DNA of 64,000 nt from Ficedula albicollis. Its lineage: Eukaryota; Chordata; Aves; Passeriformes; Muscicapidae. The stretch spans positions 69,232,051 to 69,296,050 of the forward strand of contig NC_021675.1 in NCBI RefSeq assembly GCF_000247815.1, read 5' to 3'. The notes beneath the pieces were generated by a model that saw only the letters and a list, made by a program, of their open reading frames with translations, was not told the DNA's origin and searched no databases. How positions within the stretch are numbered: position 1 is the stretch's first letter; each line of letters opens with the position of its first letter. This document shows, piece by piece, positions 22,701 to 36,247 of this stretch. The position numbers were made by a program, and so were the translations under genes.

Positions 22701-25520
22701 AGCCTCCAGGAAGGACACTGCCAAGCAGTGATCCTTCATGTGGGTGGGTTGGGAGCTTGTAGGTCCTGGACAATACCCAGGATATCCAGACGAGGCCTTG
22801 GCTTTGGAGGGAGAGCAGACTGGGGCATCCCTGGAGGGATCCCAGCTCTCAGCCATCATCTCTGCAGTGGCCACAACTTTGGCCCTTCCACATCACATCT
22901 GGTTTTAGGCCAGAGGAGTATTCCAGATGTGTGCACTCTTGCCAAGGGGTGTGCAGGTCTCTCTCTAATTCCACCCTGTGAAGCATTGTGCATTTCACTT
23001 TCCAGTGAAACACTTGCAATCCACCTTGCTTTAGTGAGCATCCATCTGTGACACACAGAGAAACCAGCTCCTTTTGGTGGCAGTCATCCCCAAACTTTCC
23101 TGTCCCCTTCTTTGCTCTCGTTGTTTTTCTCCAAAAAAAAGCAGGATAAAAATGCATCCCAGGGGCTTCACTCAGGACTACACGAAATGGCCTCAAGTTG
23201 TGCCAGAGGAGATTTAGGCTGGATATTAGGAAGAATTTCTTCAGTCAGAGGGTGGACCAGGCTTCCCAGGGCAGTGGTGGAGTCACCATCCCTGGAAGTG
23301 TCCAAAAGAGACGTGAATGTGGCACTTGAGGAGATGGTTTAATGGTGAGTGGGGTGGTGCTGGGTTAATGGTTGGATTCCACGATCCAAGAGGTCTTTTC
23401 CAGCCCTAATGATTCTGTGATGTGGCTGTGGCTCAGGAAAGGTGGGTGGCTGATTTGGAAGTTTGCATTTCCACTGCCCACAGAGTCCAGGCTGAAGTGG
23501 AGCTGAGGTGCAGTTGGAGCTCCCTCAAGCAGAGGGATCTTCTCCCATCAGGGTCACACTCGTGATCCTTCTCCCAAGGGACTTCCCACATGCTTGATGC
23601 ATCAAACTTTTGGTGGCAGCCAACAATTGCCTTGGTTGTGTCAGAAGTAGTGACAATTAAAGTGGGACTTTTCCCTGCTCACAGTCCCAGAGTGTGAGCA
23701 TCCCTCGGGAGGGGACCACAGCTTCCTCCAGGAAACTCAAGGAGCTGAAGCCATGGCAGACCCACCTTGAGCAGGCAGCTCAGGAAATGGTCACTGGGTT
23801 GAAAATTCAGAGTGGTTTAATCAAATTCCAGATAATGAGCCCCAAGGAGCGACCACCAGGTTAAGCCATGAGCAGGAGACACGTAGGTGACGGAGGCAGA
23901 GGATGGATCTGAGGTGAAGTTCCTCAGGCCAGGGAATTAAAGAACAGGAATGTGAAGTCCTGAGGGGTGGAAACGTGGCACTGAAGGTGTGCTGGGGGGA
24001 AACTGCTCCTCCAACCCGTGAGGAGCCTTTCATGGAAGTGCCTGCAGCACATCCAGCTCATCCCTCTAAGGGTGATGCCAAAGGAGGATGAAAGGCTCTC
24101 CAGCAAGGAGAATTTCACCTCTCTTTCTGATGTTCTGATTTGCTTTAAAGGAAAACAAAACAGGAGGGAAGTTGGACTTTTTAAATTTTTTTACTCTTTT
24201 GTGCAGTGCATATTGAGACAAGATACCTGGAGTTGGCCCTGTCTCAACACCCTTTACTTGATGCAGGACAAACTGGACCAATTATTGCACAAATACCAGC
24301 AGATTTTGTCCAGATATTTTCCTCCCAGCAGCAAATCCCAGCATTTACACTGAACTCAGACTCACACCCACCTGCATGTTCTCCAGCAATTGCAAAACCA
24401 GCCTGAGGTTCCCAGCTCTGCCCTTCCAAAGCAGGAATTTCCCAACACCCCAGGGGAATACATTTTTTCCCCTGTTTATTTGGCTTTGAAGGGAAGTGAG
24501 ACCTCACAGTGATGATGGGGTGAGACAAAAAAAATGACAGCTAAAGTCATTTTGTAGTGTGAGGACTGCAACTACCACTGGTTTCTTGGGTGTTTTCTGG
24601 GATCCTGATGGGAGGCACTGGGGAGGTGGCAGAGAAGGGACCAGGGAGAGGAAAGTCCATGAGAGCATCCCTGAGCAGACAGACAGACAGACACACCCAC
24701 TTCACTGAGTTTATGTAAATGTGTCATTCCAAAAATACCAGGCATTCTCCTACAAATGGGCAAACATCCCTCTAAAAATGAAGATTTAGCAAATGCTGGC
24801 AAGCAGTGCATTCCCATAAATGAGCTGGTATTACTGCTTATACTTCTCCCTGATCTTTTCAATATAGTTTGGTTTTCTTCCCAAGTATTGAAATATTTAT
24901 ATTCACAGCCTCCAGCCCCTTGAAAGCTTTTTGAGAAGGAAAAAAAGGATTAGTCTGGAGGTTTGCTGTCTCTCCATCCCAAGTCTTTACAGACCTACAA
25001 GGGAGAAAATAAAGTCTGTTTAAGCACACACCACACACACACACACACGAATGCCCAAATTCTGGCTCAGTTACTCACTGTGTTTGATCTGGCCCCAAGA
25101 GATGCCCTGGAAGGTGCTGTAGGAAAGCCTTGTGCTGCATTCAGGCAAAATACTTGGTTTTCACCCTGCTTTCATTTGGCATCTTGCACCAGAACAGTGC
25201 CAGGACTGGACTCTGAGCTGCTCGTGCAGAGCTTCACTTAGAGGAGACAGGGCTGGCTTTGCTGGCAGGGAGGGAGGAAAATCCTGTATGAAATATGACC
25301 TGAGTGCCTGGAATTGAGCATATCTCCTTGAATCCCTTCATTTCCAAGCTCTCCCAAGTTTGGAAAAGGGGGCTCAGACTTTCAGGAGGTAAAATTCAGT
25401 CCAATCCCACAGATTTCCCTGGATCCACAAGGGTGTGACCAGCTGAGGGAACAGCCCTGTTCCAGCAGACTTTCCAGCCATTTCCCAAAGCACCTGCACC
25501 TCAGTTATCCATCAGATCCC
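22700..25520. other. Intergenic or distal ADRA1D 3'UTR sequence, no gene seen
   Basis: The stretch contains one CR1 fragment (about 23,205-23,425), a (CA)n run at 25,032-25,048 and an AATAAA at 25,008-25,013. No open frame has recognisable domains or sensible splice sites. Confidence 0.5.
23205..23425 (+). mobile_element. CR1 LINE 3' fragment (different subfamily)
   Basis: GATTTAGGCTGGATATTAGG, GGGCAGTGGTGGAGTCACC and TGATTCTGTGATG mark a CR1 of the TGGTGGAGTCACCATCC type. Confidence 0.8.
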
Positions 25521-25669
25521 ACCTCATGTCACAATTGCATTGTCAGACCTTGCTGCTCCGAGGAACCAAGAGCTGGGGGTGGAAAATGAGTTTTTGTGTC
25601 ACTGGACTCTCCCAAGTCCACCAGGGAAGGAAGGTCCCTGCCAGCCTGAGCTGGGCTGCAGCTGGGTTG

Positions 25670-25960
25670 CATTACTATTGTTTACAGTGTGTATATAAGT
25701 GTACATTTTCTTTAGCAGAACATTGGAATTTTTTATGTATAGATTTTTATTTTTCATCCCCAGATGTATTTATTAGCCGGAGTATTTCTGTTTTGTGTTT
25801 CGGGTTCTGCCAGATTGATGTAAGCTCTATGAAACAGAATGCACATATTTTTGTTTGTTTGTACCAAATACATGCACAAACCTGTCTAAAACGTTGCTGT
25901 GAATTGTTGCTGTGTCTGATTTTTAAAACAAGGGTTGTAGGGGGTGAAGGAGGGAAGAAG
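25670..25960 (+). other. AU-rich, repeat-free block, possible distal 3'UTR of ADRA1D
   Basis: This is a run of T-rich sequence with ATTTATTA, TTTTTATG and TTTGTTTGTTTG motifs and no CR1 or LTR signature. Its composition resembles the end of a vertebrate 3'UTR. It lies downstream of ADRA1D on the same strand, but no strong poly(A) signal anchors it. This is inference only. Confidence 0.25.
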
Positions 25961-26119
25961 AAAAACCTGAAAATTATCTGCTCTTGCTTATTTCTCTAAG
26001 ACTTATTTTGCAATTTCACAAGGATGATCTTTCCCACTCGGAAGAATTAATGATGAAAGGAAGTCAGGAGAGGACACTCTCGGTTACTTGACACACAGGC
26101 ATGAAGAGATTGCATCAGC

Positions 26120-26352
26120 CACATCTGGAGTGCAAGTTTAGATTAGATATTAGGAAAAAATTCTTCCCAGGCCTTCTGGTGAGGCCCTGGCACAGGGTGC
26201 CCCAAGAAGCTGTGGCTGCCCCTGGATCCCTGGAAATGTCCAAGGCCAGGCTGGAACAACCTGGGACAGTGGGAGGTGTCCCTGCACGTGGCAGGGATGG
26301 AACTGGATGATCTTTAGGGGCTCCTTCCAGCCCAAACCATTCTGGGATTCTT
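26120..26352 (+). mobile_element. CR1 LINE 3' fragment
   Basis: TTTAGATTAGATATTAGG, CTGGCACAGGGTGCCCC and CCCAAACCATTCTGGGATTC. Confidence 0.85.
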
Positions 26353-29300
26353 ATCTATGTGATGCATATCTGACTGGAAAGGGAAACACAAAAGGGAAAA
26401 TCAAAAGGAGATCTAATATGAAAACGCTGGATCAATATTTGATAGCAGTCAGAAGTGAAAATTACTTCGGGGAATTTGGGGGAAGAAATGGAGAATGGAA
26501 GAGATTGAGAATGGCCTTGGAAATATCCTTGCACCTCTGAACATGTGTGATTTGACTCCTGTTTGCTTTTGTGATTATTCAGCTCAAAAAGGGTAGAACT
26601 GACTTAGGATGGACCAAAGTTGCAGGGCAGTTTCCGTCCAAGGAACATTTAAAGGAAATGTCATCTGATGACAGAATTCAGGTCTGTAAAAGCAGGAGTG
26701 CTGGGGAGAAGACAAGCAGTGAATCAATGAGTGTTCACTGCCTCTCATGGTACAAGATCTAAGTGACATCAAACCCAATCAGCAAAATGAACCCAGTGAG
26801 GTAATTCTTCACATGGCTCATTTGTGAACTCATCACCACGAGATATTGCACCTGTCTGTAGGGGTTAGAGCAGCAATTAGATGACAGAGAAACCCATCAA
26901 GGGCAGTTGGAAACGTTTATATAATTTATCTCTGAGCTGAGAAACCCCTGAGGCAGCAATTGCTGTCAGCTGGCAGGATATTTCAAGGGATATTTCACTC
27001 CTGTGTTTTTTCTTTCCCTCTATTCCTTCTGAATTTCCCATGGTCAGAGAGGGGATCAGTTAGAATGACCCAGGCTCTGGGAAGGTCCAGCCCTCCCTGT
27101 GTCCCTTCCCTCTGCACACTGGCAGCCCATCCATGCCAAAATTGCACCCTGCATTTCCCTGCCCATAGGCAAAAATGAGAAAAAAAATATGGAAAACTCA
27201 AGTTTAGTTCCAAATGTAGATCAAGTCATCAAGGTCAAAAGATTTTGCCATCTCTGTGTGGCAAACTGTGTGGAAACTTCTTTTGCCACTCAGAAATTGA
27301 AAACCATCCCCTCAATAAACTGACTTTAACAATCTTTCTGCAGGATAGGGTTTGTCCCAGAGGTTTCCCAAGAAAATTCAGCCATCATGTGCAAGGGTTT
27401 AAATTTCTTTTTCCACTTTCAGGCCTCTAAGGGTCCCTCCCTGGAGACTCAGCACACACAGAGTGACACTAAGGTCACTGGCAAGTAGCTTTGGGTTTTT
27501 TTGGTACCTTCTGTATTCAGCTCATGGATAAAAATCTCTCCATTCCAATGAGGTGTCCGTGTATGAGTCATGTTTAAATTCCATTAGAGAAAAAAAAATA
27601 ATTAATTCTGGATTGAATATGGGCTTTTCATGCCATTTGAGCCATTCCAGGTATCCAAGACACCCTACAGACATGAGGAACTAGGGCAGAAAACCTGATG
27701 TGAAAACTGGCTCAGGATCATGGCAGAAGGACCTGGACTGGGTCAGTAAACGTTGAGTAAGTAAAGGTGAGTAAAGAACAGAGAGAAACTGAAAGTCTGA
27801 TCTCTCCTTTTCTCTTGGGAAAAGAGGGCACAGGATATTTACTGTGGTTGAACTCATCACCAAAAGTCAGGTCAGGATGGACCTCACCCCTGGGAAGGAC
27901 AAACCAGGGAGTGGAAATTACACTGAGGTCCCAGCAGGCATTAAAAAAAAAAAAAAAAAAAAGTTTTATAGCAAAAGTGTTCAGTTCTACTCAGTTCAAT
28001 AAACCAAATTTGCCCAACTGTAAAGATCTCCTGTGTGCAGTGCTGGTGGATAACACATTGTGGGATTTGAGGGAAGGATGTAGGCATCAAAAATGGGCTT
28101 TATGCACTTTCTGAGAGTGTTATCTGGCATTTATTGTGCCCAGATCTCCAATGTAACTTTTTATAACACAGCCTCGAGCAGGACATTTCACACAGTTTGG
28201 AGCTTGCTGGACTTTCCTCACTTCTCTCCTTTACCTTCTAAAAGACTGAGGCAAGGAGGGACTCAGCCTGTTTTAGTCCAGTTCACCATGGCTAAAAATC
28301 TCAATAAAAGAAAGCTTTTGGGATCTTAACAAAAAAATCAAGGCCTGATCCAGCTCCTGTGCTCAAAATTCACTCTTCTTTCCTCCACAGCTGTTGCTTT
28401 CTGGATGGGAAAAAAAAAAAGAAAAGAAAAAAATAAGAAAAAAAAAAAGAGAATTCCCTAAGGGCTATAGATGATTCATAAATCTTCACAAATCCCACTG
28501 AAATGTGACCATGATGAAGTGGCAGCAGCACTGCTGAGAGGCACAGCACTGCCTGTGCAAACCCCTCTGCTCTCCCCTGGCAGATCCATGGATGCTCTAA
28601 AACCTGACAGAACGACAGATGGATCAGGAATTTGAGTTCAGCCGAGGCAGGAGAGATTTTTTGGAAAGAGAAGGTCCCAGATCTTAGCCCCATCTGTGGC
28701 CAGGAGGCTTCAGCTGGAATCTTTAGGAGAGGAACACCATGGTCGTTGTCCTTATCAGTGGAGACTTCCCAAAGTTTGCAGGAGGTGTTTGAGATTCACA
28801 AAACTGACAGAAACACAAGAAAAAAAACTCCCAAAAAGCCCTAAACCCATCACACACCAACAGGAACAAATCCAAACTTTACTCAGGCTGAGGTGTCCCA
28901 CAGGCTCTTCCTCATCTGCGAGCTGGAAACTGGAATTTCTCCACACATCCTTGGGAAAAGGGAATGCCCTTGGGTAGCCCTGTTTTCCTCACAGCAAGGT
29001 GGTTTTCTGGCTTTAAAAGGTTTGCTGCCTTGACAGCACAGTTGTTAATGTGAGAGTAAATTGCCATTGTTTTATGCTGTGTTTATTACTGCAGTCCTCA
29101 GCAGATGATTCACGGTGCAAATCCAATTTCACTTTGATTGCTGTGGGGCTCTCATTTCTCAGCTCTTTCAGAGTTTCAAGCTTAAATGCTGCTTCTTAAA
29201 GCTTTAGAGGACAGGGGAGGGGGTTAACAGGGTATAAATGTGTTTTTATATGGGTGTATACTCATATGTTTGTATCAGTAGATATGTCCACTCAGAGCTG

Positions 29301-29739
29301 CACATAAATACAGATAAACATGTGTAGAATTTATCCTTCTAACTCTCCCTCTGTGCTCTCTTTGCCAAAGCACTCATGAGCCTGTGTCCCACGTCCTCCT
29401 CAGACTGCCCAAAATTCTCTGTGTTCAGTGCAGCTGCTGAATCACCATGTAAGGGGTGCAGAAGCCAGTAATGAGTGTTCTGCTACCCCATCACTGAAAT
29501 CCCTTGCCCAGCTAGGATGTGGCCTCTCCACCACTGGAGTCCAGGCAAATATTTGTCATGGCTGGCATTGCAGACAGGATGCAGTTGGAGGCTTCTGAGG
29601 CCCCTGTGAGCTGCATAATTCCATATTCTGTACTCTTCCCTGTGTTTGCTCTCACCTCTTTTCTTAAGGAACTTGTTAAAAAGAGAAAGAGCAACTTTTT
29701 AGATGAGTAGATATAGTGAGAGGAGCAGGTTAAATTGAA
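26350..29739. other. Intergenic sequence, nothing recognised
   Basis: Between the CR1 ending near 26,350 and the N gap I see only unique sequence, an A20 run (27,943-27,962) and an A-rich patch near 28,409-28,451. No exon-like frames are present. Confidence 0.5.
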
Positions 29740-29787
29740 NNNNNNNNNNNNNNNNNNNNNNNNNNNNNNNNNNNNNNNNNNNNNNNN
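29740..29787. other. Assembly gap (48 N)
   Basis: There are forty-eight N characters. The right flank begins GGGG and enters CR1 sequence at once, so the gap probably breaks a CR1 copy. Confidence 0.99.
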
Positions 29788-29952
29788 GGGGATTTTAGAG
29801 GGGATTTGGGGCAGGAATTGTTCCCTGTGAGGGTGGCAGGCAAGGAATTGTTTCCTGTGAGGGTGGGGAGGCCCTGGCACAGGTGCCAGAGAAGCTGTGG
29901 CTGCCCCTGGATCCCTGGAAATGTCCAAGACCAGGTTGGACAGGGCTTTGTT
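29788..29952 (+). mobile_element. CR1 LINE fragment truncated by the N gap
   Basis: It starts at the right edge of the gap. GGAATTGTTCCCTGTGAGGG occurs twice within 35 bases, followed by AGCTGTGGCTGCCCCTGG. It stops after GGACAGGGCTTTG, before the usual 3' end. Confidence 0.75.
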
Positions 29953-29954
29953 CT

Positions 29955-31315
29955 TCCCTACAAATACTCCCAAGGAATTAGAAACTGGTTTTTTTGCTCA
30001 ATTTTTATGACTTGGCCATCTATTTCTGGTTGCAATCTCCAGCTTTTATCCCACCTCCAGCTTTTCAAACAGAGCAAAGATGAATAATTGTGCCAACAAA
30101 CTGCCTGTGAAAAGGAATAAACACACCCCTGCTGATTAATGCACCAGGAGATGCGATTCAACTTTCATTTCCAGTCTCCACTTTCTCCAATCAGTCTCCA
30201 AATGATCATCTTTGCTCTGGGACAGTGCTATTCCTGAAAGTGTCACAAGTGATCCCAGCCTCCCAGGATCTGGGGTGCAGGACTCAGTCATTCAGCAGGC
30301 AAGGGAAAAGAAAATCCACTGGCAGGGAGATGAAAATTTAAAAAAACAGAACAGAATAAAAATGAAAATAAAATTAAAATAAAATAAAACTAAAAAACTA
30401 AAATAGAAATAAAAACAAAAACTGAAATTAAAATTAAAATTAAAATTTAAAGCAAAATGAGCACAAGGGGTTATTAACAAACAGCGTGAATTTTCTCAAA
30501 AAAGTGAGGGTGCAGGGGTTCAAATGCAAAACTTGGGAGAAAAGAGAGAATTGTTTTGCAATGCATGGTCTGGCTGAGGGAAAAGTAATAGGTTTGATGT
30601 AAAAATTTGCTCTCCTGCCCTGCTTATAGAAGAGGTCAGGCTCAATTACCAAAATATGCTGTCTGCCCTTAAAAATAAAAGTTTTTCTGCCTGACTTGGC
30701 ACGTCCTGCTGAGCTTAAAGTATTGTCCAGAGATTGCACCTGTTTTGCAAAGGAGAAAATGATGTGCTGAGGCATCTGCCACTGACCCAAAGGAAGCTGA
30801 ATAGAAAATCAGGGCTCCTCTCCTCTCCTCTCCTCTCCTCTCCTCTCCACTCTCCTCTCCTCTTTTCCACCAATTTATTTAATTTTTACTTTATTTTAGC
30901 ACCCATTCTCTTTGTATTACATTTTTCTACCAAGGCCTCCTCCAGCTGTTTTTGCTGCTGGATATTGGCCAGATCAGTTTGGTTTTTTTCACCCATTTCA
31001 TTTGGGTATTTATTTTGGAGGGATTTATTAGCAGAGAGAAGAACCTGACTGCCATTCTGAGAGGTCTCTCTCTCACTCCAACTTTTCTTTAAACCAAGGA
31101 ATTTTATTTTGGCACTCAGGGCATGCAAAGAAGGGGTCACCAAAGGGCCTCAAATCCCTGGATATTTCTAATTTCTTTTTCATCCCACACCTACTTTCAG
31201 GATCCAAGCTATCCTGTGGCAATAACTGCTTCCCATCTGCTGTCCATGGATGAGTGCAATTAATTAGAAATTACAAACCACCATGTCCAGCCTCACCACC
31301 CCTTTTCCAATGAAG
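29955..31315. other. Intergenic sequence with A-rich and TCTCC low complexity
   Basis: There is an A-rich stretch (AAAAT/AAATT units) at about 30,340-30,451 and a (TCTCC)n run at 30,815-30,863. Otherwise it is unique sequence without exon-like frames. Confidence 0.5.
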
Positions 31316-31324
31316 GAATCCTGT

Positions 31325-31465
31325 CCCAGAATCCCAGAATTGTTTGTGTTGAGAGGGACCTTAAAAATCATCTCATTCCACCCCGTGCCATGGGCAGGGA
31401 CACCTTTCCCTAACCCAAGGTTGCCCCAAGCCCCATCCAACCTGGCCTGGAACACTTCCAAACTG
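31325..31465 (-). mobile_element. CR1 LINE 3' fragment
   Basis: Reverse orientation: CCCAGAATTGTTTGTG, GAGAGGGACCTTAAAAATC, GCCATGGGCAGGGACACC. Confidence 0.75.
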
Positions 31466-31479
31466 TCACCAACCTATTC

Positions 31480-32700
31480 ACACTTTTTGTGAATACAGTG
31501 ATGACTGTGGGACCGAATAAACTTTGTCCAGTGTTCAGAAATTACTTTAATCATAGTTGTTTTTTTTTTGCTTCTTCTCTGTTTATTCCACCTGTTTTCA
31601 AACCTTTATTCCACCTTTTAGCTTATCCCATGACAGTTTAGAGGGAGGGGAACTTTTTAAGGATAAAAACTGAAAAACATAGAAACAAGGCTGTAAACAC
31701 AAATAAACCTTTATAAAGGAAGTCAACATTGACTATATGGGAAAGAAAAGTGAAAGAGGAATGGGTAATAGAGAGGAAATAATACCACAGGAGAGGAATT
31801 TCAAAGGCCATCAGCATGTATGAATACTGTGTACATTATATTTCACATTCCAACTTCTCTGAATCAAATACTTTTTTTCCACGGGTGCAATGGGCAGTTT
31901 AATATCAAAATCCAATGTGGCAGGCAAGTGCAAAGTAAAAGAGTTTGTTTATTTATTTTAAACAAGAAAATGCTCTTTGTTTCAATGTATTCCTGAAAAT
32001 ACCACTAGCAACACAGGGGAAATAAAAGTGATGGTGAACAGTGAACAGACACAACACAGAATTGGTTTATATCTTTTAATAATTTAAGTAAATAGGGCAG
32101 AAAAATTTGTAATTGCATTAGGTTAGAAATATCTAACAGAGCCTAAAAATATTCCAAACTGTAGGTTTCTTCAAGAGTAATATCTAATGGAGGGATAAAG
32201 TACCAAAATAACCAAAAAAAGGATTCAAATGAAATTGGAACCTCTCAGCTGAGTGCAGAACAAAAGGAGGAAAAGGCTCCCAGCTCTGCAGCTCATTCTG
32301 AGCCAGGCTGAAAGAGGATCTGAGTGAACCTCTTGCTGAGAGAGTCTCAGATCAAACAGAGCAGCCAGAACATCAGCACGAGTTGAGAAGAAAAGGGGAC
32401 AAAATAGGAAAGAGAAAGCACAAGGACCTTAGCATTTGCATAGGCCATAAATAATTAATCAGTGAAAAGAAAAGTTAAACCAGAATTACACTTCCCCATC
32501 CAGGGGAGACATCGGGGCTTCCACCCTGGAGATCTCTGGAGGTTTCCCTGGGACTAGGGCAGTTGGACAAGGGGATCACTTGGCTGGAAGGGCAGGCTGC
32601 CATGCAGAGTGACCTGGACAGGGAGTCCAGGGGCCACAGCCATGGTCAGGAGTTTGGAGGATGCATGTGCTGTTTGATCTTCTTTTCTGCAGAGTCAGGA
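31480..32700. other. AT-rich intergenic block, no gene seen
   Basis: This is A/T-rich with many short A runs, and no coding frame, LTR edge or CR1 signature was recognised. Confidence 0.45.
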
Positions 32701-32707
32701 TTAAACG

Positions 32708-33091
32708 TGTGAGAGGAGATATTTCATGTCTGCACTCAGATGTTTATTAATTCTTATCCATGTTACAGTCAGTTCTACAGCACTTCCAGCTAATAAGCTA
32801 AAAATGGAGCCACATCTCTCTCTCTACAGGCCCTTCAAGGGCCAACTGTGCAATTAAGAAAAGCCACCTAAATTATTTTTACTTTTAACCCAACAACCAA
32901 ATACCTGTGGCCCATAATGAAGGTTTTTCTATCCAATTAAACAAAATCACCCAAACTCATGAAGAAGAGGGTGAAGAAGGAGGACTAAGCCTCCCCCCTA
33001 AACGCTCCATCTTGCTTTATACCTACTGCTACATCATCAAACTGCAAATTTTCCACCATGTGACATTCCACACTTCTATTCAAACTACACA
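32708..33091 (-). mobile_element. Solo LTR (endogenous retrovirus), LTR-d
   Basis: About 384 bp, running TG...CA on the - strand: it starts TGTGTAGTTTGAATAG and ends CTCCTCTCACA. TATAAA is at 33,016-33,021 and AATAAA at 32,743-32,748, both on the - strand. This matches an LTR type that I recognise as common in passerine genomes. Confidence 0.7.
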
Positions 33092-33589
33092 CCCGTGATC
33101 CCAGTTCTATCAAGTTTTGGAATCCTCCTGCACAGCCTCAGGACAAAAGCAGTGTTTCCTTGGGGGTCAGAAAGCCCAAAACTCTCAGTTTGCAGCAGAT
33201 GCACTCAAGGAGGTGCTGAGGGAGCTGGGTTCATCCTCTCCAGGGAAAAGAAGGTTTTAGGTGGATACCTGGCTGCCCTGCTGCAGTGGGGGTGCAGAGA
33301 AGACAGAGCCAGGCTCCCCTCAGAAGTGATGGCATCAACATCCAACAAGGGGAACTCCCACTAGAAACAAATTAAATTTATTTCCTCGGAGTGCAGTGCA
33401 GCCCTGGACAGGGATCCAGAAGGGCTGTGCAGCTACACCTGGAGATACCTGAAACAGCCCAGAACAAGACCCTGGGCAACTTGATATTGAGCAAAGGACT
33501 GAATTAACATCATTAGTTCCTCAGTCCTGTGATCCTTTGGAAAATAGATCCCACCTGTGGGAGGCTTCCAGCTTTAGGAGATGGGTTTT

Positions 33590-34315
33590 TCTGTCTGCCA
33601 CCATTGGTCTTGGGTGAATGCTGGAAAGTATAAGGGTTTGACAGGAAGAGCTCACAGATATGTCTGTGTAACAGAAAGATCTCTGAATGCAGAATCTGAA
33701 GAAGGAATAGAAATGATAGTAAGTTTTGCTATAAAAGAAAAGAATTGCTGAGCCAATCTAACTAGATAACTAAAAAGGCCAAAGGTATTTTAGTAGGTGA
33801 GTTGGAAGGGGCTTTCATGACTCTGAGCAAAGGACAAATCCACCTCAAACAAAAGATGTTTTTACCAAGCAAAAAGATTTTCACAGGCAAACAAAAATGC
33901 TGTGTTTCAGGTAGAAAGTCAAAATTTTCCACTGTGAGAAACTGAAAAACAACTTCTAGCTTAAACTGTAACACACTAACTTATTGTGATTGGTAAATAG
34001 GAACAGGAATATGGTAATGTTGGTAGTTATGGTAGGCTATAGGTGATAGCAAAGGTGTTGATTGGTTGTTATGTATTGAAATAAAAGTATTTAATGCATT
34101 GTGACCAGAACTAGAATTGGCTTCAGACAAACCCACAGCTGAGGCTGACACCTGTGGGCTGGGCTCTGTCACCCACAACCTGTGAATTGCTGTAAGATTT
34201 GGATACAGTAAACAGCATTTTAAATAATAAATAAATTGCTGTATCATTCAAATACAATAAACAGCATTTTAAAGAGCCACCTGGAATCCCCCATCCCTCA
34301 TTTCGGCTCTTACAG
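33590..34315 (+). mobile_element. Solo LTR (endogenous retrovirus), LTR-e
   Basis: The + strand end is CATTTCGGCTCTTACA at 34,300-34,315. Upstream is a duplicated AATTGCTGTA...AAACAGCATTTTAAA segment (near 34,186 and 34,231) carrying AATAAA signals. The 5' edge, near a TGTCTGTGTAACAG motif, is approximate. Confidence 0.6.
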
Positions 34316-35044
34316 GTGAAATTCCTCTGAGGTGAGAAATGCCATCCCCTTTTCCATGACATGCAGAGGGCAGAGCTTTACATTTTCTCCTGGAGAGAAA
34401 CACCCAGACTGGAGGCTCTGAAGGGCCTCAGAAGCAGCAGCTCTCATCAGACCTCAGAGCAGCTGCTCAGACACTCAGACAGCCAGACTTGGCTGGGCAC
34501 AATTCTAAAGACACTTCATTGAGAAACACTGGCTGCCATCCAGGACATTAAAAAGATAATAAAATAGAAGAAGTAGAACTGCTCTTCTGCCCTGCTGGTC
34601 GTGATGTGTTTACAGCCAGGGGGAGAGCAGCAGTCCCTGTTGTTTCGTTTCGGATGTGCCCTGGAGATCGGCACGCCCTGCGCCCCGGCAGTGCTCGTCA
34701 ATCAGGGGTGACCTCAGTTTTCATCACCCAAATTCGCCCTGGCTGGTCACAGCTTTTTGTGACATCATCAGAAGGGTCAGAAAATGAAAGGGCACCAAGG
34801 TCAAGGGATGTGTTTCCAAGGGAAAGACCCTCCCAGCCTGATATCCCAGTGCTGCAGTCTCACCAGGGGGAGAGCAGAGGAGTCCCTGGAGCAGAGCAGG
34901 AGCTGGTTGTGGTTCCCCTCTCCAGGACACCCCACAATGCTGACATCAAACTCACATCTCCAGCCTTCAGCAGAGTCTGGGAGCCACTTGAGGGCACCAA
35001 CAGCATTTGCCCAGGAAATGGGGAAAGTTAACAAAAAACACCAC

Positions 35045-36247
<1,203 letters not shown>

